DNA of 64,000 nucleotides from Oscillospiraceae bacterium (GCA_021769865.1 JAETSB010000003.1:112329-176328), one strand, 5' to 3'; shown: positions 34,272 to 43,722, numbered from the stretch's first letter. Made by a program: numbers and translations. Notes: generated from the letters alone by a model not told the origin.

Positions 34272-37200
34272 ATGAAATCTCGTTTCCTCTGCCGGGCCGG
34301 GTCCCTGCTGCCGGCCCTGGCGCTGGTCTTCTCCCTGCTGGCGCTTCCGGCAGCGGCGGACGATACGGTCATCAACGTGCCCGTCAACGGCATCTCGCTG
34401 GACCCATCCACCCTCACCCTGACCTCCGGCGGCTCGGAGCAGCTTACCGTGTTGTTTGAGCCGGCCAACGCCAGCAACAAAAACGTCACCTGGTCCAGCT
34501 CTCCCGAAGGCGTGGTCACGGTCAGCGGCGGGCTGGTCACCGCCCAGAGCGTCACCAGCACTTCTACGGCCATCGTCACCGCCACTTCGGAGGAAGGGGG
34601 GAAAACCGCCCAGTGCACCGTCACGGTGAATCCGGCCGCCGCCTCCATCCAAATAGAACCCAAAACCGCCTCCGTCCACGTCGGGGATTCGGTCAGCCTC
34701 ACCGCCACGGTCACGCCGGACGGCTCCTCCGTCTCCTGGTCCTGCGGAGCAAGCGGAGTCAGGCTCAGCCCCAGCACCGGGACCGCCACCAGGGTCACCG
34801 TCTCCGAAACTTACAACTACAAGGAGCACCCCACCTTCAACGTGGAAGCCAGGATACCGGGCACCGCCGCCTCCACCGTCTGCGTCATCTATGTCGGCGA
34901 GCCCCGGGCCCCTGAGGTCCGGGAGGTGCTGATTTCCAGCCCCAACACGCCGGCCTACCAATACGTGGACCCCGGCGCCACCCTTACTCTGGAGGCCGCC
35001 GCCTATCCCCTGGACGCGCCCCTGGAGGACCGAAAGCTGGTCTGGACTTCCTCTAACGAAGACGTGGCCACGGTGAACTCCGAGGGCGAGGTCACTGGTG
35101 TGGCCCCCGGCAAGACCACCATCCGTGCCACCGCCGCCGGGAACAAGGACGCATACGCCGAGCGGGAGATCGAGGTCTCCGGCCTCCTGCTGAGCTACGT
35201 GAAAAAGTCCACCTCCGGCGGCCGGGGCGAAACCGTCCAGCTCACGGAAAACTCCACTGTGGAGATCTTCCAGTACCGGGACATCCAGGTCCTGACGGAG
35301 GCCCTCGGCAACGCCCGGAATCAGGTCATCAACTGGGAGAGCTCCAACAATACCGTGGCCCAGGTCATCAACGGCCGGGTCACCGCCAACTACCCCGGCA
35401 CCGGCGCGGTCATCACGGCCGCCGTGGCCGGGACCGGCTACAGCTCCAGCTTCAAGGTCGACGTGCAAGAGGACGTGGCCCAGGCCATCACCGTCAACAT
35501 GGGCTCCGATCCCTCCTACTCCTTCTCCGGCCTGCTCAGCCAACTGAACAGCCGCTCCCAGGACAAGGCCGGAGGGCCTCTGGACTGCGTATACAGCCTC
35601 AAGGTCTCCACCGAGAACGGCGTGCTCCATTACAGGTACGCCTCCGAGCAGAACCCGGGCCACGGCGTGGGCGGCACGGACCGTTTCTACTACCAGGCCG
35701 GGCAGGGCCAAATGGCCCTGCGGGACGTGACCTTCGTCCCCCTGCCGGGCTTTGACGGCACCGCTGTGGTGGACTACAACGCCGTCTCCACCAACGGCAC
35801 CACCTTCACCGGAACCATCCGCATCGAGGCCACCGCCATCGGGGACGTCAACTACTCCACGGCGGCAGACCAGCCGGTGGACTTTGCCGCGGAGCACTTC
35901 TCCGCCGTCTGCAAGGGCCGGACCGGTCAGGCCATCCGCTACGTCACCTTCGGCCTGCCCTCCTCCAGCCGGGGCACCCTCTACTACAACTACGACCCCT
36001 CCGGGCAGTACTCCCCCAAGGTAAACAACTCCACCCGCTATTACGTCACCAGCAGCCCCTCCATCGACGATATCACCTTCGTCCCCGCCGCGGGCTACGT
36101 GGGCGATGTGGATGTTCCCTACCGCTGCACCGACAGCACCGGCGCCACTTACAGCGGCACAGTCCGCATCCGGGTCTACGGGGCCAACGGAGAGGGCAGC
36201 AGCAACGTGGAGTACTCCACCGGCCGGAATCAGCGCCGGACCTTGAACGGCAGCGACTTCAACGACGCCTGCCAGCGGGCCGCGAACGGGACGCTGAACT
36301 ACATCCGCTTCACCGGGCTGCCCGCCTCCAGCGCCGGAATCCTGTACCTGAACTACAGCAGCAGCTCCAGCACGCGGGTCACCACTGACCGGAACTACTA
36401 CCGGAATTCCACGCCCCGCATCTCCGACATCACCTTCGTCCCCGCCTCCAATTACAGCGGAACCGTCACCGTCCCCTTCACCGGGACCACCACCACCGGG
36501 ACCACCTTCTCCGGCGACCTCATCCTCCACGTGGACGACGGCGCGGGCACCGTGCACTACAACACCCCCAGGGGCCAGGCCGTCACCTTCGGCGCCGGGG
36601 ACTTCAACGACGCCGGCTACGCCATCACCGGGAGGTCCCTGAACTACATCCGCTTTACCAGCCTGCCCTCCTCCAGCGCGGGCATCCTCTATTACAATTA
36701 CAGCAATTCCTCCAGCTCCCGGGTCACCACCGGCACGGACTACCGCCGGAGCGGCTCTCCCTCCATTTCCAACGTCACCTTTGTCCCCGCCGGGAGCTAT
36801 ACGGGCACCGTCACCATCCCCTTTACCGGCTATGACGAGGACAGCGTCCGCTTCAACGGCACCGTTACCGTCTCCGTGGGCGGAGGCGGCGGTCAGATCA
36901 TCTCCTACACGGCCGCCGCCAACGGCTCTGTCCGCTTCAACGCCTCGGACTTCAACAGCGCCTGCCGCAGCGCCACGGGGGACGCCTTGAGCTACGTCCG
37001 CTTCGACCTCCACTCCTCCCAGTACGGCACGCTGTACCACCAGTACAACAGCGCCAGCCGCACCGGGAACGCCGTCACCAGCTCCACCAGCTACTATTAC
37101 TCCAACAACAGCCGCCTGGTGGGCGACGTCAGCTTTGCCGCGGCCTCCGCCTCCGGCACCGCCGCCTTCGGCTACACCGGCTACAGCACCCGGGGAGATT

Positions 37201-38138
37201 CCTTCACCGGCACGGTGGAGGTCACGATCTCCGGCTCCACCGTGTCCAGCTCCGTCATCCGCTACACCGGCAGCGCCGCCCATCCCATCCCCTTCCGGGG
37301 CACGGACTTCCAAAACGCCTGCCAGGCGGCCCTGGGGAACCCCCTGTCCTATGTCCAGTTCAACACCCTGCCCTATGCCGGGCACCTGTACCAAAACTAC
37401 AGCAGCCCCGCCCGGACGGGCACGGACGTGAACAGCGTCACCCATTACAGCGCCTCCCAGCTGAGCCAGATCAGCTACCTGCCCAAGGCGGAGTACCAGG
37501 GGACCCTGACCATCCCCTACACCGCCTACGACACCCAGGGTGGAAGCCACTCCAGCACGGTGGAGCTCCAGCTCTCCAACGGCTACTGCTCCGCCACCTT
37601 CGCGGACACCGCCTCCGGCTGGGACTGGGCGAAGCCCTCCATTGAGTTCCTCCGCTCCAGCGGCATCACCAACGGCTACAGCAACAACACCTACCGGCCC
37701 GGCCAGTCCATCAGCCGGGGGGAGTTCACCCTGATGATCTGCCGGGCCTTCCAGTTCCCCACCGGCGGCTCCTCCGGCTTCCCCGACGTGCCCGCAAACA
37801 GCACCTACGCCGGGGCCGTGGCCGCCGCTCGGGACTTAGGGATCGTCCAGGGGAACAACGGCCGCTTCCAACCCGACCGGCCCATCACCCGCCAGAGCGC
37901 CATGACCATGATCTGTCGGGCCATTGAGGCCGCGGGCCAGTCCCTCCCCGCCGCGGACAGCAGCCTCCTCTCCTCCTATGCCGACGGGTCCCAGGTCTCC
38001 GCCTTCGCCCGGCCCTCTGTGGCCGCCCTGGTTCAGATGGGCGCCGTCCGGGGGAACAGCGCCTCCCGCCTGAATCCCGGCGCGGCCATCAGCCGGGCGG
38101 AGATGGCCGTCATCCTGCACCGGGTTCTGACCCGCTGA
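34272..38138 (+). CDS. BIG2/repeat/SLH cell-surface protein
   Basis: A 1288-residue exported protein. It has a signal peptide at about 1-29 (SLLALPAAA-DD), then BIG2-like Ig domains at about 38-120, 122-205, 217-302 and 305-398 (TWSSSPEGVVTV, VWTSSNEDVATVNSEGEV, NWESSNNTVAQVINGRV). Six tandem repeats of about 110 residues follow at 403-520, 524-634, 645-755, 759-869, 875-987 and 994-1101, each with a LxYxxF, LYxxY and FVPxxxYxGTVxxPF core and closing on a GTVxxxV strand. Three C-terminal SLH domains (1107-1288) anchor it to the wall. The order is the mirror image of its neighbour, which has SLH at the N-terminus. AAGGAG sits 11 bases before the ATG. Confidence 0.9.
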   Translation: MKSRFLCRAGSLLPALALVFSLLALPAAADDTVINVPVNGISLDPSTLTLTSGGSEQLTVLFEPANASNKNVTWSSSPEGVVTVSGGLVTAQSVTSTSTAIVTATSEEGGKTAQCTVTVNPAAASIQIEPKTASVHVGDSVSLTATVTPDGSSVSWSCGASGVRLSPSTGTATRVTVSETYNYKEHPTFNVEARIPGTAASTVCVIYVGEPRAPEVREVLISSPNTPAYQYVDPGATLTLEAAAYPLDAPLEDRKLVWTSSNEDVATVNSEGEVTGVAPGKTTIRATAAGNKDAYAEREIEVSGLLLSYVKKSTSGGRGETVQLTENSTVEIFQYRDIQVLTEALGNARNQVINWESSNNTVAQVINGRVTANYPGTGAVITAAVAGTGYSSSFKVDVQEDVAQAITVNMGSDPSYSFSGLLSQLNSRSQDKAGGPLDCVYSLKVSTENGVLHYRYASEQNPGHGVGGTDRFYYQAGQGQMALRDVTFVPLPGFDGTAVVDYNAVSTNGTTFTGTIRIEATAIGDVNYSTAADQPVDFAAEHFSAVCKGRTGQAIRYVTFGLPSSSRGTLYYNYDPSGQYSPKVNNSTRYYVTSSPSIDDITFVPAAGYVGDVDVPYRCTDSTGATYSGTVRIRVYGANGEGSSNVEYSTGRNQRRTLNGSDFNDACQRAANGTLNYIRFTGLPASSAGILYLNYSSSSSTRVTTDRNYYRNSTPRISDITFVPASNYSGTVTVPFTGTTTTGTTFSGDLILHVDDGAGTVHYNTPRGQAVTFGAGDFNDAGYAITGRSLNYIRFTSLPSSSAGILYYNYSNSSSSRVTTGTDYRRSGSPSISNVTFVPAGSYTGTVTIPFTGYDEDSVRFNGTVTVSVGGGGGQIISYTAAANGSVRFNASDFNSACRSATGDALSYVRFDLHSSQYGTLYHQYNSASRTGNAVTSSTSYYYSNNSRLVGDVSFAAASASGTAAFGYTGYSTRGDSFTGTVEVTISGSTVSSSVIRYTGSAAHPIPFRGTDFQNACQAALGNPLSYVQFNTLPYAGHLYQNYSSPARTGTDVNSVTHYSASQLSQISYLPKAEYQGTLTIPYTAYDTQGGSHSSTVELQLSNGYCSATFADTASGWDWAKPSIEFLRSSGITNGYSNNTYRPGQSISRGEFTLMICRAFQFPTGGSSGFPDVPANSTYAGAVAAARDLGIVQGNNGRFQPDRPITRQSAMTMICRAIEAAGQSLPAADSSLLSSYADGSQVSAFARPSVAALVQMGAVRGNSASRLNPGAAISRAEMAVILHRVLTR

Positions 38139-38154
38139 CAAGGAGGGAAACGCC

Positions 38155-38853
38155 ATGGCCTTTTTCAAATCCCTTTTCAAGAAGGAAGAGCCCGTCTCCA
38201 CCGTCCCGCCGGACGACTTTCCCGATCTCTACAACGGCATGAAGGTGGAGGTCCTGACCCCCGCCAACGCCCTGATCTTCGTGGGGCGAATCCGGCTTCT
38301 CACCGGAAATCAGGTGGACGTCCTGGGAGAGACCGGCGGCTTTCTTCCCCGGGCGCTCTACAACCAGCGGGTGAAGCTCCGCTGCTTCCAGCGGGACGGG
38401 GACACCTTCACCCTCAACGGCACCGTGGGCCCCAACGACCCCAAATTCTGGCGGATTGAAAAGCTCCAGTCCCTGCAAAACAGCGAGAACCGCAGCTTCT
38501 TCCGCCAGAACATCGGGGTGGAGGGCCAGATTGTCTCCGCCTCCGGGCAGAAATTCCCCTGCAAGGTCCTGGACATCAGCGCCGGAGGGGCCCGGGTCCT
38601 GACCTCAAAGCTCTTTCATCTGGAGGGCACCTTCCAGCTGGAGGCGTCCTTCCTCCCGACGGAGGAGCCCTTTGCCCTCACCTGCCGGGTCAAGCGCACC
38701 TCCGTGCGGGCCCAGACCGCCAGCCCCATGAAAAAATTCGAGTACGGCTGCCAGTTCGTGGACGTTCCTTCCCGGGAGCAGGAACGCCTGCTCCAGGTCG
38801 TCTTCACCCTCCAGCGAAAGGCCCTCCGGGCCCGGCGGGAGCAGGAGCAGTAA
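38155..38853 (+). CDS. PilZ-domain protein (second)
   Basis: A 232-residue cytoplasmic protein. Residues 1-110 include a YcgR-like N-domain (LYNGMKVEVLTPANALIFVG), and 108-225 form a PilZ domain with NRSFFRQNIGVEG (RxxxR) and VLDISAGGARVLT (DxSxxG), which contact c-di-GMP in the family. The C-terminus is basic and helical. It lies 16 bases after the repeat/SLH gene behind AAGGAGG and is likely co-transcribed. It resembles the PilZ protein at 28452 in layout, so the surface protein block is flanked by two of them. Confidence 0.88.
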   Translation: MAFFKSLFKKEEPVSTVPPDDFPDLYNGMKVEVLTPANALIFVGRIRLLTGNQVDVLGETGGFLPRALYNQRVKLRCFQRDGDTFTLNGTVGPNDPKFWRIEKLQSLQNSENRSFFRQNIGVEGQIVSASGQKFPCKVLDISAGGARVLTSKLFHLEGTFQLEASFLPTEEPFALTCRVKRTSVRAQTASPMKKFEYGCQFVDVPSREQERLLQVVFTLQRKALRARREQEQ

Positions 38854-38871
38854 CGGCTTCGTAACATCAAC

Positions 38872-38907
38872 AAAGAGGAAGCGGCGCAAGCCGCTTCCTC
38901 TTTCTTT
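38872..38907 (+). terminator. Terminator after the second PilZ gene
   Basis: A perfect 14-bp stem (AAAGAGGAAGCGGC and complement) with a GCAA loop, ending in a TTTCTTT tract. It closes the 26.7-38.9 kb plus-strand block. Confidence 0.9.
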
Positions 38908-38967
38908 CATCCGCTTCTAATTTATCCCATTTTTGGGAATACTGTCCGGGAAAAGGAGGGCTCACCC

Positions 38968-40389
38968 ATGAGCATCACATTTTCCCAATTCTGTTCCAGC
39001 GGACCGGAGGCCCGGGAGGTCCTGCGCCGCCGGGTGGACGAGCTGGGCCGGCAGGGCCGGAGCTATGAATTCTCCGACTGCGAGCTGCCGGAGGGCTGCG
39101 TCCCCCGGCGGGTCGTCCTGGGCTTTTTGCAGCGGGGTCAAGGGTATCTGCTCTACTGGCGGCCCGCCGCCGTCTACCGGGGGACAAACCCGGTGCTGGC
39201 CGCTCTCTTCGCCCGGAGCGTCTGGCGCTTCGACAGTTACGAGGCCATGATGGGCCGCCTGTCCTCCCTCCGGCGGGACGCGGCGAGGCCCGAGCCCTTC
39301 CGGCCCCCGACTCTGTCGGCGGAGCCTGCTTTCGTCCCCCCGGCCCGTTCTCCCGACTCTCCCTGGCCGCCGCTCTATCTGAAACTCCGAGCGGAGCTGG
39401 AACAGCGGGTCCTGGGGCAGCCCCGGGCGGTGGAGGCCGCGGCCTTCCGGCTCTACAGCCACGCGGGAAAGCGAAATCCGGCCCGGCCCCTGTCCCTGCT
39501 CTTCCACGGCCCCACAGGCGTCGGAAAATCGGAGTTGGGGAAGGCCCTGGCCCCGGCGCTGGAGCGCTGCTGCGGGCGGCGGTATTCCTTCGTCTGGACA
39601 GAGCTGAACACCTTCACCGAGGCCCACTCCGTCCACCGTCTCACCGGCGCGCCGCCGGGCTACGTGGGCTATGAGGACCAGCCCGTCTTCGAGGCGGTGC
39701 GGCAGGACCCTTTTACCGTCTTCATGTTCGACGAGCTGGAAAAGGCCCATCCGGAGGTGCTGAAGGTCTTCATGTCCATTCTGGACGAGGGTCGCTGCAC
39801 CGCCCGCAAGGCCGACGGGGAAGGCAGCCGGGAGCTGGACTTCCGCCGCTGCGTTTTTGTCTTCACTACCAACGCAGACCTGACGGCGGCGGGGGGCCGT
39901 CCCCTGGGCTTCTCCCAGGACCGGCCCGCCCCCCGGGAGAAGGCGGCGGACCCGGGAGCGCCCGCCACCCCGGCGGAGCTGGCGGAACGCCTCTACCGGC
40001 AAAACGAAGAAGCACGCCGCTGCCTGGTACGGCGCGGCGTGCTTCCGGAAATCGCGGGACGTTTCGGCGGCATCATCGCCTTTCATGCCCTGGACGAGCA
40101 GTCCCGTCTGGCCGTTACGGTCAAGCAGATCCGCTCCCTGGGCCGGGAATACGGCCTGAACATCGTCCAGGTGGCCCCGGACACCGCCCGGGCGCTGACC
40201 CCGGCGGGAGACGCCCACTCCGTCCGGTCCTCCGTCTGCGTGCTGGAGGGACTGCTGTCCTCTCTGCTGGCGGCGGCCTCGGACCAGACGGCCTATTGCC
40301 TCGCGGGGCTGCCAGGAGCTCTCCGGCTGCTTCCGGCTTACTCCCAGTCCAGCTCCACCACCGCGTTGGCTTCTTCGTCCAGCTTGTAG
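38968..40389 (+). CDS. Single-module ClpB-like AAA+ ATPase
   Basis: A 473-residue ATPase. Residues 1-135 are a unique N-terminal domain with no recognised match. From 138 on it resembles the second AAA+ module of ClpA/ClpB: Walker A GPTGVGKS (181-188), the aromatic pore loop GAPPGYVGYED (GYVG at 231-234), Walker B VFMFDELEKAHPE (from 251), the sensor-1 FTTNAD, and RFGGIIAFHAL. Such proteins unfold or disassemble substrates by threading. No ClpP-binding loop is evident. The C-terminal last 15 residues are Ser/Thr-rich, and its 3' end overlaps the convergent gene at 40338 by 52 bases. AAAAGGAGG precedes the ATG. The substrate is unknown. Confidence 0.85.
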   Translation: MSITFSQFCSSGPEAREVLRRRVDELGRQGRSYEFSDCELPEGCVPRRVVLGFLQRGQGYLLYWRPAAVYRGTNPVLAALFARSVWRFDSYEAMMGRLSSLRRDAARPEPFRPPTLSAEPAFVPPARSPDSPWPPLYLKLRAELEQRVLGQPRAVEAAAFRLYSHAGKRNPARPLSLLFHGPTGVGKSELGKALAPALERCCGRRYSFVWTELNTFTEAHSVHRLTGAPPGYVGYEDQPVFEAVRQDPFTVFMFDELEKAHPEVLKVFMSILDEGRCTARKADGEGSRELDFRRCVFVFTTNADLTAAGGRPLGFSQDRPAPREKAADPGAPATPAELAERLYRQNEEARRCLVRRGVLPEIAGRFGGIIAFHALDEQSRLAVTVKQIRSLGREYGLNIVQVAPDTARALTPAGDAHSVRSSVCVLEGLLSSLLAAASDQTAYCLAGLPGALRLLPAYSQSSSTTALASSSSL

Positions 40390-41561
40390 AGCTTTCCTTC
40401 CGTGGACAGGAAATAGCTTCCCACAAACTGATTGTTCTTGTCATAGACATTCACCCGGGTGCTGATAGCCCCGGCAATGCGGAAGGAGCCATCTTGGGGA
40501 ATCAACTTGTAAGCCTCCATGGACTCGCCCGGCAGGCCCAGCTTCGAGGGATGGATGTTCTCCAGATCCGACAAGCCCCGTCTGGGGGCGGCGGGCGCGG
40601 GCGTCTCCGGCTTCGGGTCGTGGACCCGGCCATCCGGCGTATCAAGGAGAACGGAGCAATTGTTCCCCTCCCAGCTCAGCAGCAGGGAATGGACCCCGCC
40701 GCCGGTGCCGTCCTCCGCCTGGGGGACATTCCGGGCCAGCTGGAGGGAACCGCTGGCGGCGTACTCCTCCGGAGGGTCGATCCGCAGCAGCGTCTCGTCC
40801 ACCACGGAGAAGCCCGCGTCCTCGGTGCTCATCACCGCCGCATAGGCCGAAACCAAGCTGACGGGGTCCTTCAGGCCCTCGTAACGGTAGAGGATCTTGG
40901 CTGGTTCCTCCGCCGCCGCGTCCTCCGCAGGGGCCGCATCCCCGGAGGCTTCGCCGTCCGCCTCGGTCTCGCCGGCCTGGGCGTCTCCCTCCGGTTCCCC
41001 GGCGGGCTCCGGCAGGACTTCCTCCTGGTATACCAGAACCTCTTCTCCCCACACCGGCAGCGCGGTGATGTGGGCCTCGTTCAGCACATACTCGGCGGGA
41101 GCGGCAATGGGCTCCAGCGGAGTCTCTTCCTCTTTGCCGCCCTTCAAAAAGAAGAACGCGCCCACGCCGACGGCGGCGGCCAGCACCGGGATCGCCACCA
41201 GCAGCAGCTTCTTTTTGCCCTTTTTCTTTTTTCCGCCGGCGGCGGCCTCCTCGCCGCCCTCTCCCCCTTTCCCGGACGCCGCAGACTTGGCGGCGACCTT
41301 TGCCAGGGTCTTGGCCTTTTTCTCCTCGGCCTTTTGGGCGGCCAGCTGGGCCTTCTTGGCCACGGCCTCGGCCTTTTTGGTCTTGGCGGCGGCCTTTTTG
41401 GTGGCGGCCTTGGCGACCTTGGCGGCTTTCTTCTGGTCCTGGGCCTCCTGTTTTTGCCTCGCCGCCTCAGCCTTTTTCCCGGCGGCCTCCACCTGCTGAG
41501 CGGCTTTCTTCGCCTTGAGCTCGGCTTTTTGTATGATCTTATCAGCCTTATCCTGTTTCAA
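40338..41561 (-). CDS. Lys/Ala-rich membrane protein of unknown function
   Basis: A 407-residue protein with three parts. Residues 1-110 are a strongly basic Lys/Ala coiled helix (KKAAKVAKAATKKAAAKTKK), 118-140 a membrane helix (LLLVAIPVLAAAVGVGAFFFL), and 145-407 an extracytoplasmic domain with an acidic linker and a final beta-rich part (RVNVYDKNNQFVGSYFLST). The start is a TTG at 41561 with AGGAGA eight bases before. It lies 38 bases after the FtsA-like gene and is probably co-transcribed with it. No family is recognised; a membrane anchor for the FtsA-like ATPase is a reasonable guess. Confidence 0.7.
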   Translation of the reverse strand: MKQDKADKIIQKAELKAKKAAQQVEAAGKKAEAARQKQEAQDQKKAAKVAKAATKKAAAKTKKAEAVAKKAQLAAQKAEEKKAKTLAKVAAKSAASGKGGEGGEEAAAGGKKKKGKKKLLLVAIPVLAAAVGVGAFFFLKGGKEEETPLEPIAAPAEYVLNEAHITALPVWGEEVLVYQEEVLPEPAGEPEGDAQAGETEADGEASGDAAPAEDAAAEEPAKILYRYEGLKDPVSLVSAYAAVMSTEDAGFSVVDETLLRIDPPEEYAASGSLQLARNVPQAEDGTGGGVHSLLLSWEGNNCSVLLDTPDGRVHDPKPETPAPAAPRRGLSDLENIHPSKLGLPGESMEAYKLIPQDGSFRIAGAISTRVNVYDKNNQFVGSYFLSTEGKLYKLDEEANAVVELDWE

Positions 41562-41598
41562 CGCTTCACTCTCCTACCTATACTCAAGCGGTCCGCCC

Positions 41599-43539
41599 TC
41601 AGCGGATGGTGATGGAATCCCGGTCCTTCACCGCCTGGCTGAACCCGCATTCCACCCCGTTCACCGCCAGGCGGACGGGACCCTCCAGCGTCTCAAAGTC
41701 CACGCCGGAGCGCTCCAGCAGGTCCATGAGGTAATAGGGCTGGCCGTTCTCCTTGGGCGGCAGGACCATGGGCTTGCCGTTCAGAAGGATCTCCACCTCC
41801 CGCTTGCGGATCAGGGGCCTCACCGGCTGAGGGGGCGCCGGCGGCTCTTCCCTGACAGGCTCCTCCGGCTGGGATACCGGGGCCGGCTGCTCCGGCGCGG
41901 AGCTCTCCGGCGAGGCCGGAGGCTCTTCCGGCGGCGGGGGCGGAACCACGCCGGCGGGCCCCTCCAGGGTCAAGATCACGTCCCCCTGGCGCAGAGGGGC
42001 CTTCAAGTCCCCCTCCCGGTTGTTCAGCAGCACCCGGCCGGAGAAGTCCTTCCCCAGCAGCTCGCCCAGGGTCTTGGCGGCGTCTTTGCCGCTGCGGGCG
42101 GGCTGGAAGCGGATGCTGTCCCCGGCGTGGACCACCGCGTTGATGGCCGCCTCTTCCCCGTTCACCCGCAGGATGGCGGGGGCGGCGGGCTCTCCCCGGA
42201 GGACCATGCGCCGCCCATTGAGGGTCACGCCCAGGTTCTTCCCGGAGCGGCCCAGCATATCCGCGTAGGTGTAGCCGTTCATCAGCAGAATGTCCCGCAC
42301 GGTGAGTATGCCGCTGCGGAAGAGCTTGGCGGTCTCCCCGTTGAGGGTAATGACATAGCTGTCGTTCAAAAGACCCAGGGCGGCGGAGACGGCAATGCCC
42401 AGCGGCGTTGCGTACTCCGGATTGTTCAGGTCAATCTCGTCGGCAAAGGCGCTCTTAGTGAAATTGTTTCCGGCGATGGCCACCCGGCGCTCGTCCATTC
42501 CCAGGCTCTGAGCCACCTTCACCCGGAGGCCGTCCAGCTTGCTGCCGCCTCCCGCCAGGAACAGCGCCGAGGGCGCGCCCCCGTTGAGCTCCGACACCTG
42601 GGCGGCGATGGCCTCTGCCAGGCGGCCCATGGGCTCCTGGATGGCGGCATGGATCTCCTCGAAGGCGGCGGTGTTCTCCAGGCCCAGGATGTCCGTATAG
42701 TGGGCGTCCTCCCCGGGGCGGAGGTTCCGCTTCATCTCTTCGGCGGTCTGGAAGTCCACCAGGAAGGCCCGCATAATGGCCTCGGTGATCTCGTCCCCGG
42801 CGATGGTCGCCATGGTGTATCCGGTAACGCTGCCGTCCCGACAGACGGCAATATCCGTGGTTCCCGCGCCGATGTCCACCAGCGCCAGGTTCAAAAGCCG
42901 CAGCTCGGCCGGGATGGCGGCGTTCATGGCGGCGATGGGCTCCAGCGTCAGGCTGGAAACCTGGAGACCCGCCGTCCGCATGGCGGCGTACAGGCTCTCC
43001 ACCACCTCCCCGGGGAGGAAGGTGGCCACCACGTCCGCCTCCGCCTTTTGGCCGCTGTGGTCCAGAAGAGAGGCCAGGGGGTAGTTGTCCAGCCGGTACT
43101 GGGCCACGGTGTAGCCCACCATGAAGAACTGCCGCCGAACCTCGTCCTCCACCTGCAGGGCCTCCTCGGCGGCGGAGAGGGCCCCCGCCTCCAGGCGGCT
43201 GATGGTCTCGGCGCTGATGGTCTTCTCGGCGCTGATGTCCATGGTGAAGCTGCCGCTCTGGGTCCGCAGGGCCCGCCCGGCGGCGGCCACGCAGACCCGC
43301 TCCAGGTGGATGCCCAGACGCTCCTCCAGACGGTCCGTCACGGTACGGGCCAGGGCCCCCACCTGGTGAATGTTGTCGATCTGCCCGTCCAGCATGGCGC
43401 GGCTCTCGTGTTCCGCCATCTCGATGTCCAGGGCCTTGAACCGGCCCCCGGAGGGTCTGCCCACAACGCCCACGACGCTGCGTGTCCCGATATCCAGGGC
43501 GAAAATCAGATCCCGCTCCTGGGCTCTCAAATCCTTCAT
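41599..43539 (-). CDS. Large FtsA-like actin-family ATPase
   Basis: A 646-residue member of the FtsA/actin superfamily. Actin motifs are FALDIGTRSVVGVVG (phosphate 1, residues 13-27), ALVDIGAGTTDIAVC (phosphate 2) and SALFLAGGGSKL (adenosine). Standard FtsA is about 400-420 residues; after about residue 370 this protein carries two beta-grasp-like modules (VITLNGETAKLFRSGILTV and, after a Pro-rich linker, VEILLNGKPMVLPPKENGQ). No FtsA C-terminal membrane helix is evident. The ATG at 43539 follows AAGGAG; the frame remains open upstream but not credibly. It may be a specialised polymerising scaffold rather than the division FtsA. Confidence 0.8.
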   Translation of the reverse strand: MKDLRAQERDLIFALDIGTRSVVGVVGRPSGGRFKALDIEMAEHESRAMLDGQIDNIHQVGALARTVTDRLEERLGIHLERVCVAAAGRALRTQSGSFTMDISAEKTISAETISRLEAGALSAAEEALQVEDEVRRQFFMVGYTVAQYRLDNYPLASLLDHSGQKAEADVVATFLPGEVVESLYAAMRTAGLQVSSLTLEPIAAMNAAIPAELRLLNLALVDIGAGTTDIAVCRDGSVTGYTMATIAGDEITEAIMRAFLVDFQTAEEMKRNLRPGEDAHYTDILGLENTAAFEEIHAAIQEPMGRLAEAIAAQVSELNGGAPSALFLAGGGSKLDGLRVKVAQSLGMDERRVAIAGNNFTKSAFADEIDLNNPEYATPLGIAVSAALGLLNDSYVITLNGETAKLFRSGILTVRDILLMNGYTYADMLGRSGKNLGVTLNGRRMVLRGEPAAPAILRVNGEEAAINAVVHAGDSIRFQPARSGKDAAKTLGELLGKDFSGRVLLNNREGDLKAPLRQGDVILTLEGPAGVVPPPPPEEPPASPESSAPEQPAPVSQPEEPVREEPPAPPQPVRPLIRKREVEILLNGKPMVLPPKENGQPYYLMDLLERSGVDFETLEGPVRLAVNGVECGFSQAVKDRDSITIR

Positions 43540-43576
43540 AAAGAGACGCTCCTTTTCAATGCCTTTAGAGGCACAA

Positions 43577-43616
43577 ATGATGCCAGAAAGCGGCACCGAA
43601 CCGCCTTCTGGCATCA
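43577..43616 (-). terminator. Hairpin between the MCP and FtsA-like genes
   Basis: A perfect 12-bp stem (ATGATGCCAGAA and complement) encloses a second small stem (GCGG/CCGC). On the transcript it is followed by only a short T-run (ATTTGTG), so it may be a weak terminator or an attenuator after the MCP gene. The 183-base gap 43540-43722 holds nothing else I can identify. Confidence 0.5.
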
Positions 43617-43722
43617 TGGCAGGGAACTCTACTGCCAGTGCGGGATGGCGCGAGTGGTCCTGCGTTCATTCCGTGTCCACGGCAGCTCGCGTCTTAAATT
43701 GGCCTGCCCGGCGGGAAAGCTC

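Noticed and set aside
29011..37550. Long minus-strand open frames opposite the two SLH genes
   Set aside because: Their composition is Gly/Val/Asp/His-rich with no recognisable domain, and the plus-strand proteins have signal peptides, SLH and Ig domains.
35480..37570. CRISPR array or DNA satellite in the repeat/SLH gene
   Set aside because: The repetition is at protein level with about 330-base divergent units; there are no short identical repeats with unique spacers.
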